This document shows positions 37,231 to 47,695 of a stretch of 64,000 nt of DNA, one piece after another. Numbering within the stretch: position 1 is the first letter of the stretch; the number at the start of each line of letters is the position of its first letter. Location of the stretch: contig NZ_JAEHOQ010000002.1 of NCBI RefSeq assembly GCF_016239305.1, forward strand, positions 186,001 to 250,000, written 5' to 3'. Under the pieces are notes generated by a model. That model searched no databases, was not told the origin of the DNA, and worked only from the letters and a program-made list of their open reading frames with translations. The position numbers and the translations under genes were made by a program. This DNA is from Proteus vulgaris (GTDB lineage: Bacteria; Pseudomonadota; Gammaproteobacteria; Enterobacterales; Enterobacteriaceae).

Positions 37231-37857
37231 ATGATCGAAATCTTAAAACGTCATGGGCTAACATTAGCTATCTTTGCAGCTTGTACAACGGGTTTGACTG
37301 CAGTGGTATACCACTTAACGGCAGACACCATCGCAGAACAAGTGGCTATAGAAAAACAAAAATTATTGGATCAAGTGATCCCTCAAACAATGTATAACAA
37401 TGAACTTTCTAAAGATTGTTATCTACTTACGGCTCCTGAATTGGGAAATACAAAACCTCATAAACTGTATGTAGCGCGTTTAGAAGGTAAACCTGTCGCA
37501 GCCGCATTAGAATCTACCGCGCCAGATGGCTATTCCGGTGCAATTGAACTTCTTGTTGGCGCTGACTTTAAAGGTAACGTTCTAGGCGTTCGTGTAACAG
37601 CACATAACGAAACTCCTGGCCTGGGTGATAAAATCGAAACACGTATTTCTGATTGGATCACAACACTGAGCCATAAATTCATTTCCAGTGAAAACGATCC
37701 ACATTGGGCTGTAAAAAAAGATGGTGGCGACTTTGATCAATTTACAGGTGCGACGATCACCCCCCGCGCTGTCGTTAACTCTTCAAAACGCACAGCATGG
37801 CTAATACAATCATTACCAGAGAAACTTGATACTCTCTCTGTCTGTGAGGCGAATTAA
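37231..37857 (+). CDS. rsxG: Electron transport complex subunit RsxG
   Basis: A 208-aa subunit with one N-terminal membrane segment and a periplasmic FMN-binding domain. The flavin threonine lies in [18 protein letters not shown], and [12 protein letters not shown] is conserved. Two adjacent ATGs (37228, 37231) follow AAGGAGAAA; the second has better spacing. It ends 1 base before rsxE. Confidence 0.94.
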   Translation: MIEILKRHGLTLAIFAACTTGLTAVVYHLTADTIAEQVAIEKQKLLDQVIPQTMYNNELSKDCYLLTAPELGNTKPHKLYVARLEGKPVAAALESTAPDGYSGAIELLVGADFKGNVLGVRVTAHNETPGLGDKIETRISDWITTLSHKFISSENDPHWAVKKDGGDFDQFTGATITPRAVVNSSKRTAWLIQSLPEKLDTLSVCEAN

Positions 37858-37858
37858 T

Positions 37859-38563
37859 ATGAACTCCATTAAAACGCTCTTTGCTCAAGGGTTATGGACA
37901 AACAACTCAGCCCTAGTGCAGTTGCTTGGTCTATGTCCTTTACTCGCGGTTTCTTCTACAGCAACGAACGCACTAGGCTTAGGGCTTGCGACAACATTAG
38001 TACTATTTTGCACCAATGTGGCAGTTTCAAGTTTACGTCGTTGGGTTCCTTCTGAAATTCGCATCCCAATTTATGTTATGATAATCGCGTCTGTCGTTAG
38101 TGCTGTACAATTACTGATCAACGCATACGCCTACGGTTTATACCAGTCGTTGGGGATCTTTATTCCATTAATAGTCACCAACTGTATTGTTATTGGCCGT
38201 GCTGAAGCCTTCGCTGCTAAAAATGAAGTCTTTCCTTCTGCTATTGATGGTTTAGCAATGGGATTAGGGGCAACAGCCGCACTCTTTGTGTTAGGCGCGA
38301 TCCGTGAAATTTTAGGTAACGGAACATTATTTGACGGTGCAGATTTACTGTTAGGTGAATGGGCTCAAGTATTAAGAATCGAAATAGTTCATTTAGATTC
38401 CCCCTTCTTACTTGCCATTTTACCACCAGGCGCCTTTATCGGTTTAGGCTTTATGTTAGCGGGAAAATACCTTATCGATGAAAGACAGAAAAAGCGCAGC
38501 GCTTCGACAATGAAAACTTATGAAAAAGAACAAGGCTGTGGTAGTCATATTGTTAAAAATTAA
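37859..38563 (+). CDS. rsxE: Electron transport complex subunit RsxE
   Basis: A 234-aa inner-membrane paralog of RsxA with [20 protein letters not shown] and [20 protein letters not shown], whose cysteines match the RsxA pair. The ATG at 37859 was chosen because it begins [20 protein letters not shown], the family start; the frame is open farther upstream but overlaps rsxG. It is coupled to rsxG and followed by nth 12 bases later. Confidence 0.95.
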   Translation: MNSIKTLFAQGLWTNNSALVQLLGLCPLLAVSSTATNALGLGLATTLVLFCTNVAVSSLRRWVPSEIRIPIYVMIIASVVSAVQLLINAYAYGLYQSLGIFIPLIVTNCIVIGRAEAFAAKNEVFPSAIDGLAMGLGATAALFVLGAIREILGNGTLFDGADLLLGEWAQVLRIEIVHLDSPFLLAILPPGAFIGLGFMLAGKYLIDERQKKRSASTMKTYEKEQGCGSHIVKN

Positions 38564-38575
38564 TTTGTGAGCATA

Positions 38576-39214
38576 ATGAATCAAGCAAAACGTATTGAAA
38601 TTCTAACTCGGTTGCGTGATAACAATCCGCAACCTACGACAGAGCTAAAATTTGACTCTCCGTTTGAATTATTGATCTCCGTGTTACTCTCTGCACAAGC
38701 CACCGATGTGAGTGTCAATAAGGCAACTGCTAAACTTTATCCTGTTGCCAATACACCACAAGCTATCCTGAGTTTAGGGGTGGATGGACTTAAGAAATAC
38801 ATTAAAACCATTGGCCTATATAATACCAAAGCTGAAAATGTGATTAAGACCTGTCAAATCTTGGTAGATAAACATCACAGTGAGGTTCCTGAAAACAGAG
38901 AAGCCCTTGAAGCTTTGCCAGGTGTTGGTCGCAAAACTGCAAATGTTGTTTTAAATACCGCATTTGGTTGGCCAACAATTGCTGTCGATACACATATCTT
39001 TAGAGTGAGTAATCGTACAGGCTTTGCCCCCGGCAAGAATGTCAATGAAGTTGAGCAAAAACTCTTAAAGGTTGTTCCGGCAGAATTTAAAGTTGATTGC
39101 CATCACTGGCTTATTCTTCACGGTCGTTATACCTGTATTGCACGAAAACCACGGTGTGGCTCTTGTATTATTGAAGATCTGTGTGAATTTAAAGAAAAAA
39201 CAGATCCCGAATAA
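38576..39214 (+). CDS. nth: Endonuclease III
   Basis: A 212-aa DNA glycosylase/AP lyase that removes oxidised pyrimidines. The helix-hairpin-helix LEALPGVGRKTANVVLN carries the catalytic Lys, the Asp lies in AVDTHIFRV, and the [4Fe-4S] cluster is in CIARKPRCGSCIIEDLC. The ATG at 38576 gives MNQAKRIEIL, matching E. coli, rather than the GTG at 38567. It is the last gene of the rsx-nth operon. Confidence 0.96.
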   Translation: MNQAKRIEILTRLRDNNPQPTTELKFDSPFELLISVLLSAQATDVSVNKATAKLYPVANTPQAILSLGVDGLKKYIKTIGLYNTKAENVIKTCQILVDKHHSEVPENREALEALPGVGRKTANVVLNTAFGWPTIAVDTHIFRVSNRTGFAPGKNVNEVEQKLLKVVPAEFKVDCHHWLILHGRYTCIARKPRCGSCIIEDLCEFKEKTDPE

Positions 39215-39327
39215 AAATTTGCCGATTTGTCTGTTTTTCTGATGCAATATTACTTGCGTCACTACGCACAATCGAATAAAACTATTGCCCACTTTTATTA
39301 TTAAAACTGCCGACTTTCCGGAAAAAT

Positions 39328-41274
39328 ATGTTTCAAGACAATCCGCTGCTTGCACAGCTAAAACAGCAACTCCATGCCCAAACACCGCGCGTGGAAGGCC
39401 TTGTAAAGGGAACAGATAAAGGCTTTGGCTTCCTTGAAGTTGATGGTCAGAAAAGCTATTTTATTCCCCCTCCGCAAATGAAAAAAGTGATGCACGGAGA
39501 CCGTGTAATTGCCGCTGTTCATACCAATAACGACAAAGAATCAGTTGAACCTGAAGAGTTAGTCGAACCCTTTTTAACTCGTTTTGTCGGCCGTATTCAG
39601 AGAAAAGAGGGTGATAACCGTCTGTGGATAATACCAGACCATCCTTTACTAAAAGATGCAATTCCTTGTCGCCCAGCTCAAGGTTTAACCCATAATTTTG
39701 TCGATCAAGATTGGGCTGTTGCGGTTATGCGCCGTCACCCACTTAATAAAGGTGATAAAGGTTTTCAGGCAGAAATCACCGACTATATTACAGATAAAGA
39801 CGATCACTTCGCCCCTTGGTGGGTAACCTTAATGCGCCATCAACTTGAGCGCGATGCGCCAGAAATGGGCAATGAAGCTCTTACATTACATGATGCATTA
39901 CCTCGTGAAGATCTGACTTCTCTCTCCTTTGTCACTATTGACAGTGCATCAACAGAAGACATGGATGACGCACTCTTTATTCGTAAAGAAGAGAACGGTC
40001 AATTAACGCTATTTATCGCCATTGCCGATCCTACGGCTTATATTCTGCCAAATAGTGAATTAGATAAAATTGCGGCACAACGCGCACTAACTAACTATCT
40101 GCCGGGCTTTAACATCCCAATGTTGCCTCGCGAGCTATCTGATAACATCTGCTCATTACGCCCTAATGAAAAGCGTCCAGCATTAGTTTGCCAAGTCAGC
40201 ATTGCGCAAGATGGTGCATTACTTGACGATATTCACTTCTATTCTGCATGGGTAGTATCTAAAGCTAAACTGGTTTACGACCATATTTCAGATTGGTTAG
40301 AAGGCGGTAATGGTGATTGGAAACCAGAGAATGATATCGTTCATGAACAAGTAATGTTATTAAAAGAAATGTGTGAAAAACGTCATGAGTGGCGTGAAAA
40401 ACATGCTCTGGTCTTTAAGGAACGCCCAGATTACCGCTTTATTCTTGATGAAGGTGGCAATGTATTAGATATCGTGGCTGAAAATCGTCGTATTGCAAAC
40501 CGCATTGTTGAAGAAGCGATGATCACGGCCAATATCTGTGCAGCTAAAGTGTTGGCAAAAAACTTAGGCTTTGGTGTTTATAACGTTCACACAGGTTTTG
40601 ATCCACTTTATATCGATCAAGTTGTACAAACTCTAAAAGATAATGGCATTGAAACCACTTCTGAAAGATTGTTAACCCTTGAAGGTTTCTGCCAATTACG
40701 TCGTGAACTCGATAACCAACCGAATCAATTCCTTGATAGCCGTATTCGTCGTTACCAAAACTTTGCTGAAATCAAATCAGAGCCAGGCCCACACTTTGGC
40801 TTAGGGCTGGAAGCTTACGCAACATGGACATCGCCGATCCGTAAATACAGTGATATTTTAAATCACCGTTTACTGAAAGCGATTATTAGTAAAGAACCGG
40901 CTGAAAAACCACAAGAAGAAGATGGTATTCGTATTGCGGAACGCCGTCGTGCTAATCGTATGGCGGAACGAGATGTGGGTGATTGGTTATATGCTCGTTT
41001 CTTAAAACCTTTTGCGGATACTGAAACGCCATTTAACGCTGAAATTATCGATATTACGCGCGGTGGTATTCGTGTTCGTTTAGTTGAAAATGGCGCAGTA
41101 GCCTTTATTCCAGCTCCTTTCTTACATGCTGTGCGTGATGAAATTCAATGCAGTCAAGAAACGGGTACAGTGATTGTGAAAGGCGAAAGCGCTTATAAAC
41201 TCAATGATATCATTCCTGTTCGCATCGAAGATGTAAAACTCGAAACACGTAATATCGTTGCTCGCCCTATCTAA
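39328..41274 (+). CDS. rnb: Exoribonuclease II
   Basis: A 648-aa processive 3'-5' RNase of the RNB family. Order: cold-shock domains ([20 protein letters not shown]), catalytic RNB domain with the acidic site [16 protein letters not shown], the [20 protein letters not shown] and [20 protein letters not shown] blocks, and a C-terminal S1 domain ([20 protein letters not shown]). Length and sequence match E. coli Rnb. It has its own terminator. Confidence 0.97.
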   Translation: MFQDNPLLAQLKQQLHAQTPRVEGLVKGTDKGFGFLEVDGQKSYFIPPPQMKKVMHGDRVIAAVHTNNDKESVEPEELVEPFLTRFVGRIQRKEGDNRLWIIPDHPLLKDAIPCRPAQGLTHNFVDQDWAVAVMRRHPLNKGDKGFQAEITDYITDKDDHFAPWWVTLMRHQLERDAPEMGNEALTLHDALPREDLTSLSFVTIDSASTEDMDDALFIRKEENGQLTLFIAIADPTAYILPNSELDKIAAQRALTNYLPGFNIPMLPRELSDNICSLRPNEKRPALVCQVSIAQDGALLDDIHFYSAWVVSKAKLVYDHISDWLEGGNGDWKPENDIVHEQVMLLKEMCEKRHEWREKHALVFKERPDYRFILDEGGNVLDIVAENRRIANRIVEEAMITANICAAKVLAKNLGFGVYNVHTGFDPLYIDQVVQTLKDNGIETTSERLLTLEGFCQLRRELDNQPNQFLDSRIRRYQNFAEIKSEPGPHFGLGLEAYATWTSPIRKYSDILNHRLLKAIISKEPAEKPQEEDGIRIAERRRANRMAERDVGDWLYARFLKPFADTETPFNAEIIDITRGGIRVRLVENGAVAFIPAPFLHAVRDEIQCSQETGTVIVKGESAYKLNDIIPVRIEDVKLETRNIVARPI

Positions 41275-41297
41275 TTAGTCTGTAGTCGGTATACAAT

Positions 41298-41332
41298 AAA
41301 ACTGATGGTTCATTTTGAACTATCAGTTTTTT
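41298..41332 (+). terminator. Terminator of rnb
   Basis: AAACTGATGGTTC pairs with GAACTATCAGTTT with one mismatch, then TTTT. Confidence 0.82.
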
Positions 41333-41459
41333 ATGCCTTTTATCTTTGCTAGACATATCACTAGAAATTTAAAGGGAATAAAAAGGAAATATTTTTATGG
41401 TATCAAGGAAATAAATTACACATACCATAAATTTAGTAATAAACAAATGGATTGAATTA

Positions 41460-42008
41460 ATGAAAGATAAAGTGCAAATTAGCCGTTTTTTGAGCTATAT
41501 ATTACGACACGCCCCTGAAAGTATTGGTTTATCACTTGATGAACAAGGATGGGGTGAAATATCACAATTGATCTCGTTAGCACAGAAAAAAGGCACGCCA
41601 CTAACCCTTGAACTAATTAGCGATGTGGTAGAAACAAATGATAAAAAGCGTTTTGCTGTTTCAGAAGATGGACTTTTTATTCGTGCAGTTCAAGGACACT
41701 CTCTTAAGACTACTGTTGATTACCAAGCTATTACTCCTCCAAAAATACTTTATCACGGCACAGCGACTCGTTTTATCGACAGTATTTTTAATCGAGGTTT
41801 AATACCTAACGGTCGCCAATATGTTCATCTATCACAAGATTATAAAACAGCCGTGAATGTCGGCAACCGTCATGGAAAAGCCGTTGTTTTAATTGTTGAT
41901 AGTGAAAAAATGTTTAATGAAGGTTTTGAATTTTATCAGGCTGATAATGGTGTATGGTTAACACTTTCCGTGCCTATAAAATATCTAAAAATCGAAGAGA
42001 AAGAATAA
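41460..42008 (+). CDS. kptA: RNA 2'-phosphotransferase KptA (Tpt1 family)
   Basis: A 182-aa enzyme that transfers an internal RNA 2'-phosphate to NAD+. Family motifs are the start ISRFLSYILRHAPESIGLSL, the RAVQGHSL segment, LYHGTATRFIDSIFNRGLIP and VHLSQDYKTAVNVG. Bacteria lack the tRNA-splicing pathway that uses Tpt1 in fungi, so its natural substrate here is unknown. The gene is alone on the plus strand, convergent with yciH; a palindrome at 42025-42045 lies between. This gene is not part of the E. coli arrangement at this locus, so it is probably an accessory insertion. Confidence 0.92.
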   Translation: MKDKVQISRFLSYILRHAPESIGLSLDEQGWGEISQLISLAQKKGTPLTLELISDVVETNDKKRFAVSEDGLFIRAVQGHSLKTTVDYQAITPPKILYHGTATRFIDSIFNRGLIPNGRQYVHLSQDYKTAVNVGNRHGKAVVLIVDSEKMFNEGFEFYQADNGVWLTLSVPIKYLKIEEKE

Positions 42009-42024
42009 AATGAAACATAAACAA

Positions 42025-42045
42025 ATAGGTGACATTGTCACCTAT
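42025..42045. repeat. Palindrome between convergent kptA and yciH
   Basis: ATAGGTGAC-ATT-GTCACCTAT is a perfect 9-bp stem with a 3-base loop, 17 bases after the kptA stop. There is no T-tract. It may be a 3' end structure. Confidence 0.55.
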
Positions 42046-42082
42046 AATCTTTATTCATTTCATTGTTATCTAGCTAGCTAAA

Positions 42083-42406
42083 TCAGCCACCAGCCAGTTT
42101 AACTTTCATTCCTTTAGCTTCTAATAGCGATTTAATTAAATCACGTTTGTCACCTTGGATCTCAATTAAACCATCTTTTACACTACCACCACAGCCACAT
42201 TTTTTCTTAAGTTCGGCGGCAAGTTTGGCCAACTCAGCATCATCCAGATCAATACCTGAAACGACACAAACACCTTTACCTTTACGCCCACTAGTTTGGC
42301 GCTGAATACGCACAATACCATCACCGACAGGACGTACAGGCTTTTGTTCTTCTTCTTTAATGCGACCCGCATCTGTGGAATAAACCAAACGAGAGTTATT
42401 ATCCAT
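42083..42406 (-). CDS. yciH: SUI1-family translation factor YciH
   Basis: A 107-aa eIF1-like protein with VCVVSGIDLDDAELAKLAAE and KKCGCGGSVKDGLIEIQGD, the SUI1 core. YciH affects initiation fidelity and stress translation in E. coli. It is last in the lapA-lapB-pyrF-yciH run, 77 bases after pyrF. Confidence 0.94.
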   Translation of the reverse strand: MDNNSRLVYSTDAGRIKEEEQKPVRPVGDGIVRIQRQTSGRKGKGVCVVSGIDLDDAELAKLAAELKKKCGCGGSVKDGLIEIQGDKRDLIKSLLEAKGMKVKLAGG

Positions 42407-42483
42407 GTTAATTACATACCTTGTATATATTCGTCATACTTTTAAGATGCAGTGCATTGTCACTTAGCTACATCTTGAGTTGT

Positions 42484-43212
42484 TTAGAGTATAGAACGAT
42501 TAATTTGTTGCAATGTTTCAAGAGGATTATCACTACGTGTAATAGGACGTCCAATCACCATATAATCAACCCCTGCTGCAATAGCTTGTTCTGGTGTCAT
42601 GACTCGACGCTGATCACCAACATCACTCCCTGTAGGACGAATACCTGGCGTCACTAATAAGAAATCATCACCACAAACTTGTTTAAAACGTGTTGCTTCA
42701 TGTGCAGAGCAAACAACACCATCAAGACCACAAGATTTTGTCAGCAATGCCAACCGCTCTGCTTGTTCTGCCGGCGTTAATGTTATACCCAATTCAATCA
42801 GATCAGATTGATCCATACTAGTTAACACCGTCACTGCCGTTAAAAGCGGTGCGTCTTTACCATAGGATGCAAGGCTCTCTTTAGCGGCTCGCATCATGCG
42901 ACTGCCACCACTTGCATGCACGTTCACCATCCACACACCTAAATCAGCGGCTGCTGCAACTGCTCTTGCAACGGTATTTGGAATATCATGAAATTTTAGA
43001 TCCAAAAAAATGTCAAAACCGTCTTTTTGTAACTGTGTGACAAATTGAGGTCCAAAACGGGTAAACATCTCTTTACCAATTTTTAAACGACAAGATAAGG
43101 GATCGATACGTTGTGCAAAATCTAATGCACTTTTTTGATCTTCATAGTCTAATGCCACAATAACGGGCGTGCAGGTGAACTCGGGCGATTTTTTATCACA
43201 ATGAAATGACAT
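42484..43212 (-). CDS. pyrF: Orotidine-5'-phosphate decarboxylase
   Basis: A 242-aa TIM-barrel enzyme for the last step of UMP synthesis. Catalytic Lys/Asp residues are in [19 protein letters not shown], and the phosphate loop is [20 protein letters not shown], with [12 protein letters not shown] near the end. It lies 45 bases after lapB. Confidence 0.96.
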   Translation of the reverse strand: MSFHCDKKSPEFTCTPVIVALDYEDQKSALDFAQRIDPLSCRLKIGKEMFTRFGPQFVTQLQKDGFDIFLDLKFHDIPNTVARAVAAAADLGVWMVNVHASGGSRMMRAAKESLASYGKDAPLLTAVTVLTSMDQSDLIELGITLTPAEQAERLALLTKSCGLDGVVCSAHEATRFKQVCGDDFLLVTPGIRPTGSDVGDQRRVMTPEQAIAAGVDYMVIGRPITRSDNPLETLQQINRSIL

Positions 43213-43257
43213 TTTAGGGCCTTTATTTATAAAGAGACTATTAAAAAAGTGACATCG

Positions 43258-44427
43258 TCACTGACCATCTAAACCGCGAATAGGTTTAACGGTATCCCAT
43301 GAACGGCAGGATGGACAATGCCAATATAATGCATGAGAGGTAAAGCCACATTTATGGCAACGATAATCCGGTTTGGTACGAATTTGTTCACCAACCATAT
43401 AACGCAATAAGATAAGACTCTCTTTAGCGCGACCTTCTTCCGCTTCAGCTAAATGGTAACGCATTAAGCGATAGAAAAGTCGCATCGTAGGATGGCGTTC
43501 TAATTGGCGGTTAATATAAAGCTGGGCAGCTTCAATCCCTTCTTTGGCTTCAATAATATCCGCAAGGTAAAGTTCAGCAATTGCTCCACTATTACTATCA
43601 ACACATTGGCGTAAATACGCCTCCCAACGAGAGGTATCTTCTTGCGTCTGGAAACATTCAAAAAGCATAGGTAATGTTTCACTCACCATCTCTTTATCTT
43701 GCTCAATAACTTTCATCAGCACTTCAATGGCTTTCTGTTTCTCATCACGAGCAATATAAATACGGCCATACATAATTGAAACACGAGCACAAAGGGGATC
43801 CGCTTGGCCTGCTTTTTGTAGAAAATTAAGTGCACTATCAAGATTATCACTACTCATTTCTTGGAGTGCCAACTCACAGTAAAAATGTGATATTTGTTCT
43901 TTTAATTCATGCTGACCTAATTTCACTAATTTTTCAGCTGTTTCGATGGCTTTGCCCCAATCGCTAGTTAACTGGTAAATAGCTAACAAAGATTGTAACG
44001 CACTTTGGCGGAACTCTTGCTCATCAATAAGTTGCTGAAACATATTTTCAGCTCGATCGTAAACCCCCGCAGCAACATAGTCACGGCCAAGTTGTTGAAC
44101 AGCAAGGAGGCGTTGTTCAAAAGAAAGTGCAGCACTTTCCATTAAGGATTGGTGAATACGAATTGCGCGTTCAACTTCACCACGAGAACGGAAAAGATTG
44201 CCTAATGTAAGATGCGCTTCAAAAGCAGAGCTATCTTCTTTAAGCATTTCAAGGAAGAGATCAACAGCTTTATCTTGTTGATCTGAGAGTAAGAAGTTAA
44301 CACCCGCCACGTATTCTCGTGACAGGCGGTCGGCATTCTGCTGTTTATCCTGTTGTGCGCCACGACGCCCCATATACCAGCCGTAAGCAGCCGCGACAGG
44401 TAATAACAGAAACAGCAATTCTAGCAT
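43258..44427 (-). CDS. lapB: Lipopolysaccharide assembly protein LapB (YciM)
   Basis: A 389-aa protein with an N-terminal membrane anchor (MLELLFLLLPVAAAYGWYMG) and about nine TPR units (for example EAHLTLGNLFRSRGEVERAI). A C-terminal rubredoxin-type zinc/iron knuckle is present (YRCHKCGFTSHALYWHCPSC). LapB helps FtsH degrade LpxC and so balances LPS synthesis. It is coupled to lapA, 12 bases upstream. Confidence 0.96.
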   Translation of the reverse strand: MLELLFLLLPVAAAYGWYMGRRGAQQDKQQNADRLSREYVAGVNFLLSDQQDKAVDLFLEMLKEDSSAFEAHLTLGNLFRSRGEVERAIRIHQSLMESAALSFEQRLLAVQQLGRDYVAAGVYDRAENMFQQLIDEQEFRQSALQSLLAIYQLTSDWGKAIETAEKLVKLGQHELKEQISHFYCELALQEMSSDNLDSALNFLQKAGQADPLCARVSIMYGRIYIARDEKQKAIEVLMKVIEQDKEMVSETLPMLFECFQTQEDTSRWEAYLRQCVDSNSGAIAELYLADIIEAKEGIEAAQLYINRQLERHPTMRLFYRLMRYHLAEAEEGRAKESLILLRYMVGEQIRTKPDYRCHKCGFTSHALYWHCPSCRSWDTVKPIRGLDGQ

Positions 44428-44439
44428 CAGCTATCGTCC

Positions 44440-44757
44440 TTATTTCGTAGCAGAAGCAACCGTTGGGCGACTTTCTTGGCTTTCTTGTTTGGTTTGAGCG
44501 CTTTCAAGACGTTTAATCTTACGTTTTGCTCGACCTAGTGATAAACGGGCGCGCAAATAGAAAACACCACTCACAATCCAACCAAGAACAAAGCCTACAC
44601 CAAACAGCGTGGCCAATAAGGTAGAAATACGATATTCACCTTGAGCAATAAGGTAATTGAATGTGACTACCTGATCGTTATTTGAGCCTAAAGTCATGGC
44701 AATGACCACGATAGCAAAAACAAGAATAACCAAAATAAAAAGTAGGACTTTTTTCAC
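44440..44757 (-). CDS. lapA: Lipopolysaccharide assembly protein LapA (YciS)
   Basis: A 105-aa inner-membrane protein with two membrane segments (LLFILVILVFAIVVIAMTLG and TLLATLFGVGFVLGWIVSGV) and a basic cytoplasmic coiled tail (RARLSLGRAKRKIKRLES). This is the DUF1049 pattern. It is the first gene of lapA-lapB-pyrF-yciH. Confidence 0.94.
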   Translation of the reverse strand: MKKVLLFILVILVFAIVVIAMTLGSNNDQVVTFNYLIAQGEYRISTLLATLFGVGFVLGWIVSGVFYLRARLSLGRAKRKIKRLESAQTKQESQESRPTVASATK

Positions 44758-44916
44758 ATTATTTCCTTTCTTATTCTCTTTTCTTTAGTGGACAGATAAA
44801 GGTAGCATTTTCACTGCGCACAAAGAAAGTCATTTCTTAGAATCAACTGATTTTCGTATATTTTTTCACATAAATATTGAAAAAGACATTCTGTATCTCA
44901 AAAATAAAGGCTATCG

Positions 44917-45636
44917 TCAGGATTTGAGTAATAAACGTCGCTCAATCACCTTAAATGCACACCAAACAACCACAGTACTAATAAGAATACCGACAATCAC
45001 ATCAGATGCCCAGTGCATTCCCAATACGATACGCCCTACAGTGACATCGATTCCCCATAATAACCCGAGTGTTGCTAAAAAATAATGACGGCGCAACATA
45101 AAAAGAGCAAAAACAAACAAAGCGAGCGTTGCTGCAAATAAACTATGCCCGGATGGAAATGCATAACCGGTTTCCGCTTTCCAATGCTTAAGTTGCCATA
45201 CTGGGATCACTGGCGAGTTTTCCAATCCTTTTTGGAGCAATTGTTCCCGCTTCAATCTGGGAACTTGATAAAAGTCCTCTGGTGTAATGTGTAAATTCTC
45301 ACTGACCCAAACAACGTAAGGACGAGGTTCTTTTACTGTATTTTTAACTGCAACCTTAATTAATTGCCCAACGACTAAGGTGGCAGTAATTATCACCGCT
45401 AATTGAATAAAATTATTACGTTTTAATTTTAAAACCATAAACAGTAATGCTAAAAACACAAGAAGACTAATGGTTCCCCAAGGTTTAGCCGCACTGTCTG
45501 CTATCCACAATGTGCTAATTCCCCCTAAAGGATGATCAGTTGGTCGCCATTGCCAACCCAGCATTAACACTGCACTAGGTATGATTAAGAGTAATATACT
45601 GCCTAATAAAATTAATTTTGTTATCTTCTTATTCAA
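44917..45636 (-). CDS. pgpB: Phosphatidylglycerophosphatase B (PAP2 family)
   Basis: A 239-aa membrane phosphatase for phosphatidylglycerophosphate, undecaprenyl pyrophosphate and diacylglycerol pyrophosphate. PAP2 motifs are KEPRPYVVW, the central FPSGHSLFAA and the C-terminal RIVLGMHWASDVIVG. No ATG starts the conserved N-terminus. The TTG at 45636 has GAAGGG 8 bases upstream and gives MNKKITKLILLG; another TTG at 45660 is less likely. The unusual start may keep expression low. Confidence 0.9.
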   Translation of the reverse strand: MNKKITKLILLGSILLLIIPSAVLMLGWQWRPTDHPLGGISTLWIADSAAKPWGTISLLVFLALLFMVLKLKRNNFIQLAVIITATLVVGQLIKVAVKNTVKEPRPYVVWVSENLHITPEDFYQVPRLKREQLLQKGLENSPVIPVWQLKHWKAETGYAFPSGHSLFAATLALFVFALFMLRRHYFLATLGLLWGIDVTVGRIVLGMHWASDVIVGILISTVVVWCAFKVIERRLLLKS

Positions 45637-45901
45637 TATATCTACCCTTCTAAAATACAAATGTTGTCTTTCATTTATGTTTAAAGACTATCAGTATAAA
45701 CGATGCTCGTTTAGCAATAAATCATTATGCAATAAGGCTCAAAATCTGATAATTTGTACTGGTGTGAATTTATAAGTGTGTGTTATCCATTTCCTTGCCT
45801 ATCAGACATGGAAGTATTTCAGTGTTTTATTTCTCTTTGTTCTCGTTATAAAGTGTATAATCTTGAACGAGAGTTTCACCTGAAATTATGAGTCAAAAAT
45901 A

Positions 45902-46501
45902 ATGAAATTAAGACGTATCGCAGAAGCAAAACTACCTACTCCTTTTGGGGAGTTTTTAATGGTCGGTTTTGAAGAAATCGCAACAGGTAAAGATCACGTC
46001 GCCCTAGTCTATGGCGATATCTCAGGCTCAGAGCCTGTATTATCTCGTATTCATTCAGAATGTTTAACGGGTGATGCTTTATTTAGTTTACGTTGTGATT
46101 GTGGTTTTCAACTTGAAGCTGCGCTTTCACAAATAAGCAAAGCAGGTCGTGGTGTCTTACTTTATCATCGCCAAGAAGGCCGTAATATTGGCTTACTGAA
46201 TAAAATAAGAGCTTATGCATTACAAGATAAAGGGTTAGATACCGTTGAAGCAAACCTCGAATTAGGTTTTAAAGCTGACGAACGTGATTTTACCCTTTGT
46301 GCTGACATGTATAACTTATTAGGTGTTCATGAAGTGCGGTTATTAACTAATAATCCGAAAAAAATTGAAATCATGAAAATCGCAGGCATTAATGTTATCG
46401 AGCGAGTTCCTCTGATTGTCGGGCGTAATCCAAGTAATGCACATTATCTTGATACTAAAGCCGATAAAATGGGCCATCTTTTATTTAAGAAAGCGCAATA
46501 A
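45902..46501 (+). CDS. ribA: GTP cyclohydrolase II
   Basis: A 199-aa zinc enzyme for the first step of riboflavin synthesis. The zinc cysteines lie in [20 protein letters not shown], the catalytic Arg in [20 protein letters not shown], and the [15 protein letters not shown] block is complete. It is monocistronic with a terminator. No FMN riboswitch was seen upstream. Confidence 0.96.
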   Translation: MKLRRIAEAKLPTPFGEFLMVGFEEIATGKDHVALVYGDISGSEPVLSRIHSECLTGDALFSLRCDCGFQLEAALSQISKAGRGVLLYHRQEGRNIGLLNKIRAYALQDKGLDTVEANLELGFKADERDFTLCADMYNLLGVHEVRLLTNNPKKIEIMKIAGINVIERVPLIVGRNPSNAHYLDTKADKMGHLLFKKAQ

Positions 46502-46530
46502 TAAAGTAACAGCACAGCATTAATAATTTC

Positions 46531-46560
46531 AAATCCGAGCCTGAGTTGCTCGGATTTTTT
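46531..46560 (+). terminator. Terminator of ribA
   Basis: AAATCCGAGC (46531-46540) and GCTCGGATTTTTT (46548-46560). Confidence 0.9.
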
Positions 46561-46752
46561 ATTCTGTTCCTTTTATTCTATTATCTTGTAAATTCATTCT
46601 TTATCTATCTTTCTTTGCTTATATTTTCTTCTTTTTTACCGCTCTTTCTTCATTAAATTATATCATGTGAAAATTTATCATATACGATTTCATTGACTAT
46701 CTATCTGATTCTAAGTTATTTATTAATAAATAAATTTTGATAGGAAGACATT

Positions 46753-47568
46753 ATGCCATTACATTTTTCTGGTAGGATTTTCGGCGCTCTATTATTAGCA
46801 GGAACATTATTAACAGGCTGTGATAATAGTGAAAAAAACAGCTATTCAATCAAAGTTGGTGTGATTAATGGCGCTGAACAAGATGTGGCTGAAATTGCCA
46901 AAAAAGTCGCTAAAGAAAAATATGGCTTAGAGGTTGAATTAGTAGGTTTTAGTGGTTCATTATTACCAAATGATCCCACAGCAAATAAAGAATTAGATGC
47001 TAATGTTTTTCAGCATCGTCCTTTCCTTGCTCAAGATAATCAATCTCGCGGTTATAATTTAGTGGCTGTGGGTAACACCTTTGTTTTTCCTATGGCGGGC
47101 TATTCAACCAAAATTAAACACCCTTCTGAGTTAAAATCTGGTGATACAATTGCCGTTCCTAACGATCCGACCAACTTGGGTCGAGCCTTATTGTTATTAG
47201 ATAAAGAAAAACTTATTACATTAAAACCAAATAGTGGCTTATTACCTACCGCTATCGATATTATTAGTAATCCTCTTAAATTAAAAATTATGGAGCTAGA
47301 AGGCGCACAATTACCACGAGTGTTAAACGATCCTAAAGTCACCGTCGCCATTATTAGCACTACGTACATCCAACAAATTAATTTATCTCCGACAAAAGAC
47401 AGTATTTTTATTGAAGATAAAAATTCGCCTTACACCAATATTATTGTAGCGAGAGAAGACAATAAAGACGCTGATAATGTACGTGACTTTATCAAAGCTT
47501 ATCAATCTCCTGAAGTTGCCACCGCTGCCGAAACCATTTTTAACGGGGGAGCAGTTCAGGGTTGGTAA
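46753..47568 (+). CDS. nlpA: NlpA/MetQ-family substrate-binding lipoprotein
   Basis: A 271-aa lipoprotein with signal peptide and lipobox LLTGC (Cys23). The binding domain has KVGVINGAEQDVAEIAKKVA, LDANVFQHRPFL and VAVPNDPTNLGRALLLLDK-like sequence (IAVPNDPTNLGRALLLLD). The family binds methionine for MetNI, but NlpA is an orphan binder without its own permease; no transporter genes are adjacent. It could instead be called metQ-like. Confidence 0.88.
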   Translation: MPLHFSGRIFGALLLAGTLLTGCDNSEKNSYSIKVGVINGAEQDVAEIAKKVAKEKYGLEVELVGFSGSLLPNDPTANKELDANVFQHRPFLAQDNQSRGYNLVAVGNTFVFPMAGYSTKIKHPSELKSGDTIAVPNDPTNLGRALLLLDKEKLITLKPNSGLLPTAIDIISNPLKLKIMELEGAQLPRVLNDPKVTVAIISTTYIQQINLSPTKDSIFIEDKNSPYTNIIVAREDNKDADNVRDFIKAYQSPEVATAAETIFNGGAVQGW

Positions 47569-47611
47569 AAATTTATTAGTTTTTTTATGACATAATCTTC
47601 TTAAGCTAACT

Positions 47612-47650
47612 AAAAAACACCCCAAAGTTGATATCCAACTTTTGGGGTGC
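47612..47650 (-). terminator. Terminator of acnA
   Basis: CACCCC/GGGGTG with an AAAGTTG/CAACTTT extension and one bulge. The run of A at 47612-47617 gives a T-tract on the minus strand, so it serves acnA. For nlpA on the plus strand there is no T-tract. Confidence 0.75.
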
Positions 47651-47695
47651 TGTTCATTTTATAATGAGACGTTTAGCTATACCAATAAGGCCTAA

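Noticed and set aside
42010-42081. 23-codon frame after kptA
   Set aside because: It only spans the palindrome at 42025-42045 and has no ribosome site.
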